DNA of 64,000 nt from Muraenolepis orangiensis (taxonomy: Eukaryota > Chordata > Actinopteri > Gadiformes > Muraenolepididae). This document shows, piece by piece, positions 47,714 through 59,365 of this stretch. Location of the stretch: the NCBI GenBank assembly GCA_027704905.1, contig CM051006.1, positions 2,700,376 through 2,764,375 of the forward strand. Reading direction: 5' to 3'. A program made the position numbers and the translations under genes. Numbering within the stretch: position 1 is the first letter of the stretch; each line of letters starts with the position of its first letter. The notes under the pieces were generated by a model. The model ran no database searches. It saw only the letters and a list, made by a program, of their open reading frames with translations, and was not told the origin of the DNA.

Positions 47714-47818
47714 CTCTAGAGGGCTGAGGGTTAAGGGGAGGTTCTCCTTTAAGTAATTTAGACTCAGGTCTGAGGGTTGAGGGGAGTTTCTCCTTTAAGT
47801 CCTCTAGAGGGCTATTTT
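47714..47818. repeat. 42-bp minisatellite, right part
   Basis: About 2.5 further units of the same repeat, continuing from the duplicated target 'ctctagag'. Confidence 0.93.
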
Positions 47819-47852
47819 GGTGGATTATTTATATTAATACAATTTATGTTAA

Positions 47853-48015
47853 TTGGGGTAGGATAGTAGTTATGGTATTGGACTCCCTACTGAAAGATTG
47901 TGTGTTTGAACCTCAATGTTCATGTTCAATCTGTAGTTAGGCCTATAAGTTAATTAATGATGACATCCACAAAACACATATGTCACTTTGGACAAGTGCT
48001 AAATGACTAGTAGTA
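47853..48015 (+). mobile_element. tRNA-derived SINE, head to tail
   Basis: The head 'gatagtagttatggtattgg' (A-box region) is followed by a degenerate B box 'tgtgtttgaacctc' near 47908. A ~60-bp body follows, then the tail 'gtcactttggacaagtgcta' (47983-48002) ending 'aaatgactagtagtag'. This is the most complete copy of the SINE family in the window. Confidence 0.65.
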
Positions 48016-48763
<748 letters not shown>

Positions 48764-49023
48764 AAGGACATTGTGCCGGTAAGGGAGGAGAGTTCTGGAA
48801 CCAGTGACGTCACAGGACCTCCAGCAGCTGGAAACAATGTACTTAAGAACAAAACTAAACAAAAAGAAGAGGCAAATATCAAACACACACATTCTAAGAC
48901 CAGGTTATCACCAACGAGAGGTTCTGCCCAGGGCTAACACAGCCCTGTAAAAGTCAAAAGCCATTGTAAATAGGCAGGGGAGCTTAACCATACAGTATGT
49001 GACAACACAAGCTCACAAAGAAG

Positions 49024-49336
49024 TGCAGTGCTAATCAGAGGATTCAGTGGGAGTCCCTCTCTTCATGCAGTGCTAATCAGAGGACTCAGCACCGTGGGAG
49101 TCCCTCTCTTCATGCAGTGCTAATCAGAGGATTCAGTGGGAGTCCCTCTCTTCATGCAGTGCTAATCAGAGGACTCAGCACCGTGGGAGTCCCTCTCTTC
49201 ATGCAGTGCTAATCAGAGGATTCAGCACCGTGGGAGTCCCTCTCTTCATGCAGTGCTAATCAGAGGATTCAGTGGGAGTCCCTCTCTTCATGCAGTGCTA
49301 ATCAGAGGATCCAGCACCGTGGGAGTCCCTCTATTC
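49024..49336. repeat. 42/47-bp minisatellite, left part
   Basis: The unit is 'gcagtgctaatcagaggatt' plus cagtgggagtccctctcttcat (42 bp). A 47-bp form has 'caccg' inserted before the tggg. The two forms interleave. The array is split by a Rex1-like LINE. Confidence 0.95.
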
Positions 49337-51007
49337 ATTCAGATTCAGATTCAGATTCAGATAACTTCATTTATCCCGAGGGAAATTAAGGTGCAACAGT
49401 TGAAACAGGGGTAATAAATGCACACACAAATATACTAATACCTAAAAGCTAAAGACTAAATAACAACTAACTAACTAAACAAAACTGGTATAAACAAAAT
49501 ATAACTAAATGAACTCTAAATGAAATCGAAATGTATTGATAGATGAATTGCACAATTTACAGTATTATTACAGTAATACGTAGGTATATACAATACACAA
49601 CAATATGTATAGTGCAAATTGGCAGTAATAAAATACTAATAATAAATAACTCAGATGAATACTGAAAAAGTGACATGTGAAAAGTGAAAAGTGAAATTGA
49701 ATTTACAGTGCAAAATTACAGTGAAAGGAATTTACAGTGCGTTGACCAAAATAATAGTAACAGTGCGTTGGCCTCAGGTCATTGAGTCTCCACTGTCCCT
49801 CTCACAACACGAGGTAGATTCTAGAGACTGATGGCCACAGGAAGAAAGGACTTCCTGTGGCGTTCTGTGGTGCACCTGGGTGGAATGAGTCTGTTGCTGA
49901 AGGTGCTTCTGTATGAGGTCAGCACCTGATGGAGAGGGTGAGAGTTGTTGTCAAGGATACTACGCAGCTTGCGCGGCATCCTCCTCTCAGACACCACCAA
50001 CAAGGAGTCCAGCTGGACCCCCAGGAGAGCGCCAGCCTTCCTGACGATCCTGCTGATCTTGTTGGCGTCTGCTGACCTCAACCTGCTTCCCCAGCACACG
50101 ACACCGGAGAAGATGGCACTGGCTACCACCGACTGATAGAACATCTTCAGCATCGTATTGCAAACGTTGAAGCACCGGATTCTCCGCAGGAAGTAGAGAT
50201 GGCTCTGGCCCTTCTTGTAAACAGCCTCAGAGTTCTTTGCCCAGACCAGTTTGTTGTCCAGGTGAACTCCCAGGTATTTATATTCGTGAACAACTTCTGC
50301 GGACACACCCTTGATGGAAATGGGTGTGGGGGTAGATTTCCTCCTGCGGAAGTCCACCAGCATCTCCTTCATCTTGTCTGTGTTGAGCTGCATGTGGTTC
50401 AGCTCACACCACTCAACGAAGGAGTCCACGACGCCCCTGTACTCCTCATCGTTTCCCTCGCTGACACAACCAACAACTGCAGAGTCGTCCAAGAACTTCT
50501 GCAGATGGCAGGACTCTGAGTTGTACTGGAAGTCTGAGGTGTAAAGGGTGAACAGGAATGGGGAAAGAACCGTTCCCTGTGGAGCACCAGTGCTGTTGAC
50601 CACAGTGTCAGACACACAGTCCTGCAGTCTGACAAACTGTGGACGACCCGTCAAATAGTCTGTAATCCAGGAAACCAGGGAAGAGTCCACCTTCATCGCC
50701 GTCAGCTTACTCCCCAGCAGGGCAGGCCGGATGGTGTTGAACGCACTGGAGAAGTCGAAAAACATGATTCTCACAGTGCTCAGTCTGTCCAAGTGGGCGT
50801 AGGCACGATGAAGCAGGAAGATGATGGCGTCCTCCACTCCCAGTTTTAGGCAAACTGAAGAGGGTCCAGCGATGATCTGACCAGGGGCCGAAGAAGCGAC
50901 AGGACCAGCCTCTCAAAGGACTTCGACACGTGGGACGTCAGCGCCACCGGTCTGTAGTTGTTAGAGGAGCTGGGACGTGCCTTCTTCGGAACCGGCACCA
51001 GGCAGGT
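49337..51007 (-). mobile_element. Rex1-like LINE, 5'-truncated, RT nearly intact
   Basis: The minus strand carries an RT from NYRPVALTSHVSKSFERLVL (about 50970-50910) to the C-terminus. Bases near 50740-50760 (ttctccagtgcgttcaacac in sense) differ by one base from the widely used Rex1 forward primer site. The 3' UTR contains 'cccgagggaaattaagg' in antisense near 49375 and ends in (GATTCA)n at 49338-49362. It is inserted in a 42/47-bp array that continues at 51008. One lost base near 50848 (QFA then stop) is the only frame break seen between 51000 and 49821. This is the best-preserved LINE coding sequence in the window. Confidence 0.85.
49821..50837 (-). CDS. Reverse transcriptase fragment of the Rex1-like LINE (338 aa)
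   Basis: An uninterrupted ORF with FFDFSSAFNTIRPALLGSKL (first catalytic Asp, residues ~26-46), NSTGAPQGTVLSPFLFTLYT (motif B, ~81-100), and LQKFLDDSAVVGCVSEG (catalytic DD, ~116-132; Leu in place of the usual Ala/Ser before DD). NLGV-type YKYLGVHLDNKLVW is at ~186-199 and the C-terminal SERRMPRKLRSIL at ~284-296. It starts at an internal Met. The true frame extends upstream to about 51000 but is shifted by one base near 50848. No endonuclease is present, so it is not autonomous. Confidence 0.8.
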   Translation of the reverse strand: MEDAIIFLLHRAYAHLDRLSTVRIMFFDFSSAFNTIRPALLGSKLTAMKVDSSLVSWITDYLTGRPQFVRLQDCVSDTVVNSTGAPQGTVLSPFLFTLYTSDFQYNSESCHLQKFLDDSAVVGCVSEGNDEEYRGVVDSFVEWCELNHMQLNTDKMKEMLVDFRRRKSTPTPISIKGVSAEVVHEYKYLGVHLDNKLVWAKNSEAVYKKGQSHLYFLRRIRCFNVCNTMLKMFYQSVVASAIFSGVVCWGSRLRSADANKISRIVRKAGALLGVQLDSLLVVSERRMPRKLRSILDNNSHPLHQVLTSYRSTFSNRLIPPRCTTERHRKSFLPVAISL

Positions 51008-51158
51008 CATCAGAGGATTCAGTGGGAGTCCCTCTCTTCATGCAGCGCTAATCAGAGGATTCAGCACCGTGGGAGTCCCTCTCTTCATGCAGTGCTAATC
51101 AGAGGATTCAGCACCGTGGGAGTCCCTCTCTTCATGCAGTGCTAATCAGAGGATTCAG
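51008..51158. repeat. 42/47-bp minisatellite, right part
   Basis: Three further units of the same array. It ends where the 3' end of the next LINE begins. Confidence 0.95.
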
Positions 51159-53160
51159 TGTTTCAACAAAGGAAGATAAGAGAACAACTCGTCACCAGAA
51201 GTCAAAAGTGCATTTCATTTCTAACAAGTCTCCAATAACTGAACCAGTGCTCAGGTAGAAGTACAATAATTCAGGCAAAAGTGTAAGTGAAAAAATACAA
51301 TAAGTTGGCAAATATGCAACAATATCTAGAACAATATATACCTAGCTATAATATGTAATCTACTTTTGACTGACTTAATTGACGCCACGAGGAAGGATCC
51401 GGGAAGTGTGTCCTGAAGAGATGGGTTTTCAGCCTGCGGCGGAAGATGGGGAGAGACTCTGCAGTCGTGACCTCCGTGGGGAGTTTGTTCCACCAAATTG
51501 GGGGGACGGAGAAGAGCCGTGACCTCGTAGATCGGCCACACGGGCCCCTAAGTGAGGGGGCAAGCAGACGGCCCGAAGAAGCCGAGCGAAGTGGACAGGT
51601 TGGGATGTAGGCCTTGACCATTGCCTGGAGGTAGGATGGAGCAGTACCTTTTACTGCCTAGCATCAAGGTCTTGAACTGGATGCAAGCAGCTACAGGTAG
51701 CCAGTATAGAGTCCGAAGGAGGGTAGATGTGTGGGAGTACTTGGGGCGGTTGAACACCAGGCGAGCTGCAGCTTTCTGAATGAGCTCTGATGGCAAATGC
51801 CGGGGCGCCAGCAAGGAGGGAGTTGCAGTAGTCCAGCCAGGAGATGACAAGAGCCTGGATGAGCACCTGTGCAGCCTTTTCAGTGACAAAAGGCCGAACC
51901 CTCCTGATGTTGTAGAGGAGGAATCTGCAGGAGCGTGTCACCGATGCAATGGTTGCCGAGAACGACAGTTGGTCGTCCAGGGTCACACCCAGATTCCTTG
52001 CGGTCCGAGTAGGTGTCACCACAGCATCATCAATGGTGACAGTCAGGTCTCGATGCAGACAGCCCTTTGCCTGGAAGAACACTAGCTCAGTCTTGTCCAG
52101 GTTGAGCTTTAGGTGGTGCATCGACATCCAATTTGAGATGTCTGCTAAGCACGCGACAATGCGTGTTTCCACTTGCGTGTCCGAGGGGGGAAACGACAAG
52201 ACCAGTTGGGTGTCGTCAGCATAGCAGTGGTAGGATAAGTCATGGGAGTGGATAACAGCACCAAGGGACGTTGTGCTGTGTCGTGTTGAGGGAGAAGAGA
52301 AGAGGACCCAGGACCAATCCTTGTGGAACCCCAGTAGTCAGTCGGCGTGGTTCCGACACATACCCTCCCAGTGCCACCTGGTAGGAGCGACCCATCAAGT
52401 AGGATGCAGACAAGGCGAGAGCAGAGCCCAAGACACCCATCCCCTTAAGGAAAAAGTATCAAACTGTTTTTTAGGGTTAGATGCTGCGCTTTGAATTTTG
52501 GAACAGTAAATTGCAGCTTTGGTGGATGAAAGCAACAAGGAGAAGTTTGACAGGAGCCCTTGAAAATGGAGAAGGTCCTCTGGGAGTATTTCCAGTCACG
52601 CAATATCAACAGACCAGTACCACCACCTCTTGCGACTCTGGGGGTGTGAGAAAAAGAGTACACATCTGACAAAGCAGCAGGCGAGGCGGTGTTTTCAGGG
52701 CTGATCCAAGTCTCAGTAAGAGCAAGGAAGTTCAGGGCAAGCATGCATAGCCTGAGATGAACTCAGTTTTCTGCACTGCCGACTGGCAATTCCAAAGCCC
52801 CCCAGTTACCACTAGCTCGACATGGGTAGACAGAGTAGGTTAAATGAGGTTTGTGGGATCACGGCGGCGCCTGGATGTGACCCAGCATCTGTGTGACCTC
52901 CGCAAAGAAGTGTATACCGCAATGCCACATATGGTAGATTACAGTACAATAAGATGCCCACCTGAGAAGAAGTTGAACTTGAAAAAGTCGACTGTAGCCT
53001 TTGTCTGCCTGCCACTCCAAAGCTGCCGCTTTCAGGAAGTTGCTAAATAACACTGGTTGCTAATTGTCTGAGGGTCTGCTAGGAGTGCAGGCCCCTCCCA
53101 CACGATTAACAAGGCAGTTGACCTAGATTGGGTGAAACCACCTTCAATGGGCCACAACAC
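51159..53160 (-). mobile_element. L2/CR1-group LINE with endonuclease start, RT end and internal deletion
   Basis: The minus strand from right to left shows an endonuclease start FLALTETWISPENTASPAAL (52730-52670) and GGGTGLLI near 52605. After a deletion come RT pieces SYLMGRSYQVALGGYVSEP (52400-52345), TTGVPQGLVLGPLLFSL (52340-52285), and SNWMSMHHLKLNLDKTEL (52137-52085). The C-terminal part SCRFLLYNIRRVRPFVTEK (51925-51870), LDYCNSLLAGAPAFAIR (51840-51790) and PPIWWNKLPTEVTTAES (51508-51455) follows. The endonuclease C-terminal half and the RT fingers with the first catalytic Asp are missing. The 3' end matches the copy at 8630. 52750-53160 is likely its 5' UTR. Confidence 0.85.
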
Positions 53161-53575
53161 TTAAGCACTACCTGACCACTTGACTAACAATAGACGAATG
53201 AGTGAAGCACAACTTACTTGCAACACTCTAGTTACACTTTGTATCAACCTGACAAACTCAAGTTACAGATAGTATCACCTGATAAACCTGACAAACTTGA
53301 GTTACAGTTAGTATTAACCTGGTAAGCAACTAAATATACTCAGACTACACTTAAACACTTGTCCTAATGGACTAATGATTAAAGTTCAACTTACTTGCAA
53401 AACTCTAGTTACAGTTAGTATCAACCTGATAAGCAACACAGATATACTCAGACTACAGTTCAACACTTGGCTAACAATGGACTAATGATTAAAGTACAAC
53501 TTACTTGCAAAACTCTAGTTACAGTTAGTATCAACCTGATTAGCAACAGAAATATACTCAGACTATTCCAGATGG
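53160..53575. repeat. Imperfect ~110-bp tandem repeat, ~3.5 copies
   Basis: 'actaatgattaaagt' recurs at 53371 and 53481 (110 bp). Each unit has 'ttacttgcaaaactctagtt' and 'atatactcagacta'. It lies just upstream of the LINE's presumed 5' UTR, so it may be promoter monomers of that LINE (inference). Confidence 0.85.
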
Positions 53576-54785
53576 GTCAAGAAGTTCAGTACCTCCAGTA
53601 GTTGAAACAAACACTGACGTGAGGTACTGGATTCAGACAAATGGGTACCGGACCAAATGCAGTTTAACACCTAGAGACAGACGCACACGACAATTTGCTT
53701 TGTTTCTGAAGCTGAGAGAATGGGGGTTGTAAAAAATGATGAATTCCACCCAATTTTACCAGCATTCAGTTTTGATTAATTGTTCAGAATCAATAGTCTG
53801 GCACTAGGGCTGATGTTTGAACTGTTGTTCTCTGGTCATGTAGCGCTAGTTCTCTAGGGCTGTTGTTATTCTCTGGTCATGTAGCACCAGTCTCTAATTC
53901 ATTTTGTGCCTTTCTACTGCATAGAAAGCCCAGTTTTATGAAAAGCAGTATTTTCCAGGAGAAAAATACATTGCTGTAACACCTATGTTACATCAGTCAC
54001 AGCTACACAACTAGCCTTTTTATATAATTTAGACCGCATAATATTGCACTTCTAGCAGTCAGCAAATAGAGCAAATGTATCCAATAATAAATCTATTAGC
54101 ATATACATTGCTACACTTCTTATGGTAAGTTGTTAAACCCCTTCAGTTTATTTGGTAAATCTGCATTCATCAGATTTTTTCTAGTGTGTCTTCATGTTTA
54201 TATGATCAGTAGGGTTTAAATTCTACCATTTATCTTCGCAGGAGCTATGTCCAGAGTCAGGAGTTAGCAGTTAGTTAGTTAACAGCTAACACTACCATTC
54301 AAAGTGCTTGACAGGCCTGGAGGAACAGAGAAATTCCATCAGGAATCATTTATTAGCATTTGCTTTATGTATCGTTTTAGCTTGTTATGTGGAACCGTTT
54401 GTTGGCAGTTGGGGTGGTCTGTGTGCTAAAACGCTGTACAAATTGTTCCACAATCTCTGCAAATATATTCAGTTTAACATACAAAAGTTCAGTTCTAACA
54501 CGGTGCTGGTTTTGTTGTATTTGAGGTTGATATACTGCCTGTGTTTATTGTGTCGAACAAACCCCCACCATGGAACAGTTGGCGTAAAACAGCACGCCTA
54601 GTATATGTGGATAATCTCTAACCTACTGTTGTTTGTTGTCATCACAGGTTGTGGCACAGCTTCACACCTTATTCATCTGGTCTTTTGAAACCAAAAAAAG
54701 GGAATTTCCTCCTTTTGTACTGTGAACAGACGATACAGCCAATAATAACTTGCTTTGGTATTCAGTTTTGCATGCCTGAAAAACA
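53576..54785. other. Unclassified AT-rich sequence with a dispersed repeat
   Basis: 53815-53945 matches 13735-13870. 54270-54300 has a 'gttagcagttagttagttaa' low-complexity phrase. No gene supported. The 97-aa ORF 54308-54601 has no domain that I recognise. Confidence 0.4.
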
Positions 54786-54822
54786 CGCGCACACGCACAC
54801 ACGCGTGCATGCACGCATTCAT

Positions 54823-54866
<44 letters not shown>

Positions 54867-54882
54867 ACACACACATGCACAA

Positions 54883-54923
<41 letters not shown>

Positions 54924-54930
54924 CACACAC
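54786..54930. repeat. Interrupted (CA)n microsatellite
   Basis: CA runs with 'gcgtgcatgcacgcattcat' and 'tacacac' interruptions. Confidence 0.96.
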
Positions 54931-54939
54931 GCATGTCGT

Positions 54940-54974
54940 AAATCTGACCCCAACTCCGTCTTGGGGTCAGATTT
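54940..54974. other. Perfect 12-bp inverted repeat with 11-base loop
   Basis: 'aaatctgacccc' (54940-54951) and 'ggggtcagattt' (54963-54974) are exact reverse complements around 'aactccgtctt'. The 3' run is not T-rich, and in a eukaryotic context no terminator role is implied. Confidence 0.9.
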
Positions 54975-55493
54975 AGCTTCTGCACAGAGGCTCGATCCAG
55001 AGACACACAGAGGCAATGACTGCAGGCATTTCCCTAACGCAGAGTTAGTAGGATCAGTTGAAAAGCGGCAAAGGTCTATTAGAGCACTCCTCTGACTCCT
55101 CTCAACCAAGCGACTCTCTCTGTATTACAACGTGCACATTCCAGTATTCGTTACGTTCTTACCAAAAACACAGCAAACTCCATAATGAGTTCAGTCCAGA
55201 CTGAGATAGCCCTGTCCAGTTTACATCCCGACCCAATAAATCACAAAATGCTCCCATACCTATAGAGATGTTTCAATGTTCACGTCAAGTACAAGCATAT
55301 CTACAGGTAGGAAAGCCAAGGTAAGAAAATTGAGGGTGTTCAGCGAAATACACTGAACAGGAAAATAATGGAACTCAAACCATGATGAATGTTAGCGCCA
55401 GAACAGAGCACTGCATGTTTATCTGCTTCCGTTGGTTCCTCTTGTTGTTCCATATCCATCATAACAATATACCTCAGCACTCCAGGTGAGGCC
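54975..55493. other. Unclassified flank
   Basis: Complex sequence, no TE protein or array. Confidence 0.4.
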
Positions 55494-55545
55494 TCCACCT
55501 CCTCCACCTCCTCCACCTCCTCCACCTCCTCCACCTCCTCCACCA
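55494..55545. repeat. (CTCCAC)-like short tandem repeat
   Basis: Repeats of 'cctccacct' with a 9-base period. Poly-Pro, poly-Gly and Glu/Val ORFs over it are artefacts. Confidence 0.93.
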
Positions 55546-56030
55546 CCGCCCTGCAGCGGGCTGATAAAGCCGGGCCCTCGTTTGGTTACTCCTGATGTAT
55601 GCGCCAACAGAACGAGTCGTGGACATAACGAATATATCCCACCTCACCCTGGGAGCCTCCTGGCCATCGGAACCGCGATATGGCTGCATATTAATAACAT
55701 GGTAAATAATAGAGGGGAGAACACATGGCATGAAATAATTCAAATGCATGTTTGAGTGACTTTTAGCTAATTGAAAGCATTGATGACACAAGCCATGAGC
55801 GGCATAACCATCAGACACTGCTGCCTGAACAAGGGACCATGAAGACATGAGGGACAAATCTGACATTGGGACAGGGGGGGCTTGGGCTGTGATTGTCTAA
55901 TGTAATAAAGGACTTTGATGGCTTCTATCCTATAATTTAACCTCAACCTCAACCCTGAATGAGGAAGAAAAAACCTGGCGCTACAGGCGCATGAGCGGGA
56001 ATTATTAATTACCAGCCATCACACACGGCG
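55546..56030. other. Unclassified sequence
   Basis: No repeat or TE protein. 55980-56030 ('gggaattattaattaccagc') is AT-core, single-copy-looking sequence. Confidence 0.4.
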
Positions 56031-56034
56031 CCCA

Positions 56035-56828
56035 GCCTTCCCCAAACCACCTCCCTGCCTCCCCCAAACCACCTCCCTGCCTCCCCCAAACCACCTCCCT
56101 GCCTCCCCCAAAACCACCTCCCTGCCTCCCACAAACCACCTCCCTGCCTCCCCCCAAACCTCCTCCCTGCCTCCCCTAAACCACCTCCCTGCCTCCCCAA
56201 AACCACCTCCCTGCCTCCCACAAACCACCTCCCTGCCTCCCCCAAACCACCTCCCTGCCTCCCCCAAACCACCTCCCTGCCTCCCCCCAAACCACCTCCC
56301 TGCCTCCCCCAAACCACCTCCCTGCCTCCCCCAAACCACCTCCCTGCCTCCCCCCAAACCACCTCCCTGCCTCCCCAAACCACCTCCCTACCTCCCCCAA
56401 ACCACCTCCCTACCTCCCCCAAACCACCTCCCTGCCTCCCCAAACCACCTCCCTGCCTTCCCCCAAACCACCTCCCTGCCTCCCCAAACCACCTCCCTGC
56501 CTCCCCCAAACCAACTCCCTGCCTCCCCAAACCACCTCCCTGCCTCCCCAAATCACCTCCCTGCCTCCCCCAAACCAACTCCAAGCCTCCCCCCAAACCA
56601 CCTCCCTGCCTCCCCAAACCACCTACCTGCCTCCCCAAACCACCTCCCTGCCTCCCCCAAACCACTTCCTAACCACCTCCTAACCACCTCCCTGCCTCCC
56701 CCAAACCACCTCCAAGCCTCCCCCCAAACCACCTCCTTGCCTCCCCAAACCACCTACCTGCCTCCCCAAACCACCTCCCTGCCTCCCCCAAACCACCTCC
56801 TAACCACCTCCTAACCACCTCCTAGCCT
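56035..56828. repeat. C-rich minisatellite, ~22-bp unit, ~34 copies
   Basis: The unit is 'ccaaaccacctccctgcctc' plus cc, with C-run slippage. Blocks near 56575-56650 and 56695-56770 share 'ccaagcctccccccaaacca' and 'aaccacctacctgcc', a ~120-bp duplicated block. Trp/Gly-rich minus-strand ORFs are artefacts. Confidence 0.96.
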
Positions 56829-57144
56829 CCACACCTGCAGAAGTGGACCTCCATACGTGAGGAGAGGTGATTCAAAGTGGCAGAAGGGTACGAAACCTTG
56901 ACTAATGGCTGTATAGACCCTTGGTCCTCAGGGCCAGACATGCAGGCAGGGCCCTAGGAGAAGGTGTCAAGGGGTCTGAGCCCCGACCCAGGGGACCAGG
57001 AGGTCGTGGGGAGGTGGGGAACCAAAAGAACTGCTTACGACGATGTGTTTTTCAGCCTATTTACATTAACAATGTTTACCTTTCCTCCAGGTTGCACCCA
57101 GATCTCCCTGGTGCTCTGGTCCACTGGAACATTACTCAGAGAGA
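56829..57144. other. Unclassified flank
   Basis: GC-rich then AT-rich sequence without a recognised feature. Confidence 0.4.
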
Positions 57145-57420
57145 TAAGGTTGTTTTTCACACTATATCTTTAATATATATATATATATATATATAGATAA
57201 GGTTGTTTTTCACACTATATCTCTAATAGATAGAGATAACCAACAAAAACAACTTTATCTCTATCTTATCTATCTATTACAGATATAGTATTAAAACGAC
57301 CTTACCTATATATATATATATTAAAGATATAGTGTGAAAACAACCTTATCTCAATCTATCTATTAGAGATATAGTATGAAAAACTGTTGATCTCTATCTA
57401 TCCACATAGATAGAGATCAG
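57145..57420. repeat. 42-bp AT-rich repeat, copies in both orientations
   Basis: 57145-57240 holds two units in reverse orientation ('ataaggttgtttttcacact'), split by (TA)n at 57170-57195. 57250-57420 holds about four units in forward orientation ('agatatagtgtgaaaacaac'). The orientation switches near 57240, making a long imperfect palindrome. Confidence 0.9.
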
Positions 57421-57494
57421 GCTGAAAGCAGCAAAGTTTCACTATTTAATTGTCACGGCGCCAAAGCAGTTCCCTGTTTGACTCTGTACTGTAC

Positions 57495-57610
57495 AGATAG
57501 GACGGTCCAGGGCAGTGCTGCAGGGGCTAAGGTCATCGCCCGGGACAAAGGTCCTGAGTTTGATTCCCCAATATCAGCAATCCTTAATGATGCTTCTTAA
57601 TGACAGAAAG
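57495..57610 (+). mobile_element. tRNA-derived SINE head and body
   Basis: 'ggggctaaggtcatcgcccg' followed by 'tgagtttgattcccc' (B box) at 57549-57563 is a tRNA-like head of the same type as 7613 and 58565. A single 'gatgcttcttaatgac' after it resembles the 28-bp array unit read on the other strand (gctccttaatgac). Confidence 0.55.
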
Positions 57611-58434
57611 AAAACACATCACTGTAAGTCTTTGGAGGAAACAACCACTGAATGAACTACATAGTAGAAGGTAGGATTGGTGAACCATCTGAACACAGCA
57701 GCAGCAGCAGCGCTCAGAGACTGCGGCTGTAGTTAATTCCAGCCGTGCTGCTGTGACTTTGGGATCCATATGAAATTGATGATTTGTTTGGGGCCCACAT
57801 ATGAAATTGCTTCAAGCTCAATTTATCTCCGGTCCCCCGCTGATATCCATAGACGTTCTGACGTGTGTCAACGGGGCTAGCACATTGGACGGGTGGACTC
57901 AGGAGCTCCTGTGGAAGGGTGTGGCTAAAGGCAACCGCCTCCCTCCTTCCCCCATCTACATCACACACCCCCCACCCCATCCTAACTGAGCCATGAATGT
58001 CAGCGCGGCAACACAGCAGCCGTATACAATATTGATTGCTCCACTGGCTTTCTCTCAAGCTCCCGCCGATATGCTCCAATTGGTCTGGACTTGTTGGGGG
58101 AGGATAAACACAACGTATTGTTATTTTACTATGAATTAAACTGTCAAGATCACTTGGATGTGAAACTGACTTTTCAGAGAAACACATGCCTCAAAACGCT
58201 GGGGGGAAATAACAAGAGCAAGTAAACGTTTTACTATGAATTCAACCGGACCAGAGACGGTTTGGCACCACCGTCCGTCTGGCATATGAGTCCTGGATCC
58301 GTCTGTTGGGTTTGTACGTTGTGGTTCTCCGGCTCACGGACACGGGGTGTGGTCTTGGGTGTGGGCCCACGTTCTGTTTGAACGACTGCTCTGGTGGTTT
58401 TCCTGTTGTGAATCGTGGGTAGTGGTTTATATTA

Positions 58435-58435
<1 letters not shown>
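57611..58435. other. Unclassified sequence with short (CAG)n
   Basis: (CAG)5-6 at 57695-57712. Otherwise no feature that I can support. The long minus ORF 57714-58187 has no recognised domain. Confidence 0.4.
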
Positions 58436-58438
<3 letters not shown>

Positions 58439-58514
<76 letters not shown>

Positions 58515-58560
58515 GCACGCACGCACGCACACACGCACGCACACACACAGGCACACACAC
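58439..58560. repeat. (AC)n microsatellite
   Basis: About 35 pure AC copies, then ACGC-type repeats. Confidence 0.97.
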
Positions 58561-58564
58561 ACAG

Positions 58565-58665
58565 GGTTAGGGGGCATCTTGCTCTAGGATGCCGGTAGAG
58601 TTTCAGAAAATCGAACCCAGTATATTTTGTCTGGTAGTCAAACCCTAACAGCTCGACAATACAGT
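58565..58665 (-). mobile_element. tRNA-derived SINE head
   Basis: The minus strand reads 'gagctgttagggtttgacta', then 'atactgggttcgatttt' (B box near 58607-58623), then 'ggcatcctagagcaagatgc' (body). It aligns with the head at 7613-7700. The body phrase is shared with 63790-63815. Confidence 0.6.
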
Positions 58666-58752
58666 CCCCGTACCAGTGCATTAGAACCGACCAATCATAG
58701 CTCTCCATCTCGGTATCAGTGTGTCTTTATGTGTCTGTGTGTGCGTGTTTGC

Positions 58753-58756
<4 letters not shown>

Positions 58757-58823
<67 letters not shown>

Positions 58824-58832
58824 TATGTATGT
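58757..58832. repeat. (GT)n microsatellite
   Basis: About 33 copies with short interruptions at the right end. Confidence 0.97.
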
Positions 58833-59289
58833 GTGTGTGTAAGTTGTGTTCATTGTACTGGCAGAATGTGTGTGTTTCCGCCTCTGTCGGTTCACATATA
58901 ACTGCTGTATTGAACATCAATAGGTGACTGTCCAAATCAATTCTAAATTTCATGAATAAAATTATATCAAATATTGAACCCCTGCCAGGCGAACGGCCGC
59001 CTGGAGGATGTAGCTCTTAAATGTCTGCCGGTGTTAGGAATTGTTTGTTTTTATAGGAATGTATTATAATTATATCTGTCATGTCAAGATTATAGCCATA
59101 GCCCTTTGCCAATTATGTTCTAATTGGCATCTAAAGTACTGTTTTCTGTCCCCAAATGGAGATCACTATTCATGAAATTAATACAACACACGCATTATTC
59201 TATTTAATGTATTTTCTATGCATATTATGCCTATTTTTTCTGTTTTACAAAAAAGCAGTGATTGAAAAGAGTTTGTTATAAGGAAGTTT
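58833..59289. other. AT-rich single-copy-looking sequence
   Basis: 59030-59240 is complex with octamer-like 'attttctatgcatattatgc' near 59210. It could be a conserved non-coding element (not tested). Confidence 0.35.
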
Positions 59290-59365
59290 GATAGAGAATA
59301 AGCCATTTGGAGAATGCTTTTATCCAAAACGTCGGACAAAGTGTCTGACAAAGTGTCTTACAATC
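59290..59365 (-). mobile_element. SINE 3' tail belonging to the tandem-head SINE
   Basis: The minus strand reads 'tttggataaaagcattctcc' (59332-59313), the fish SINE tail type, directly downstream of the tRNA-like units at 59366-59725. A small 'aaagtgtctgac/ttac' duplication is at 59338-59360. Confidence 0.65.

Noticed and set aside
52844..53050. Small ORFs on both strands near the LINE 5' end
   Set aside because: No recognised domain and short. They lie in the presumed LINE 5' UTR.
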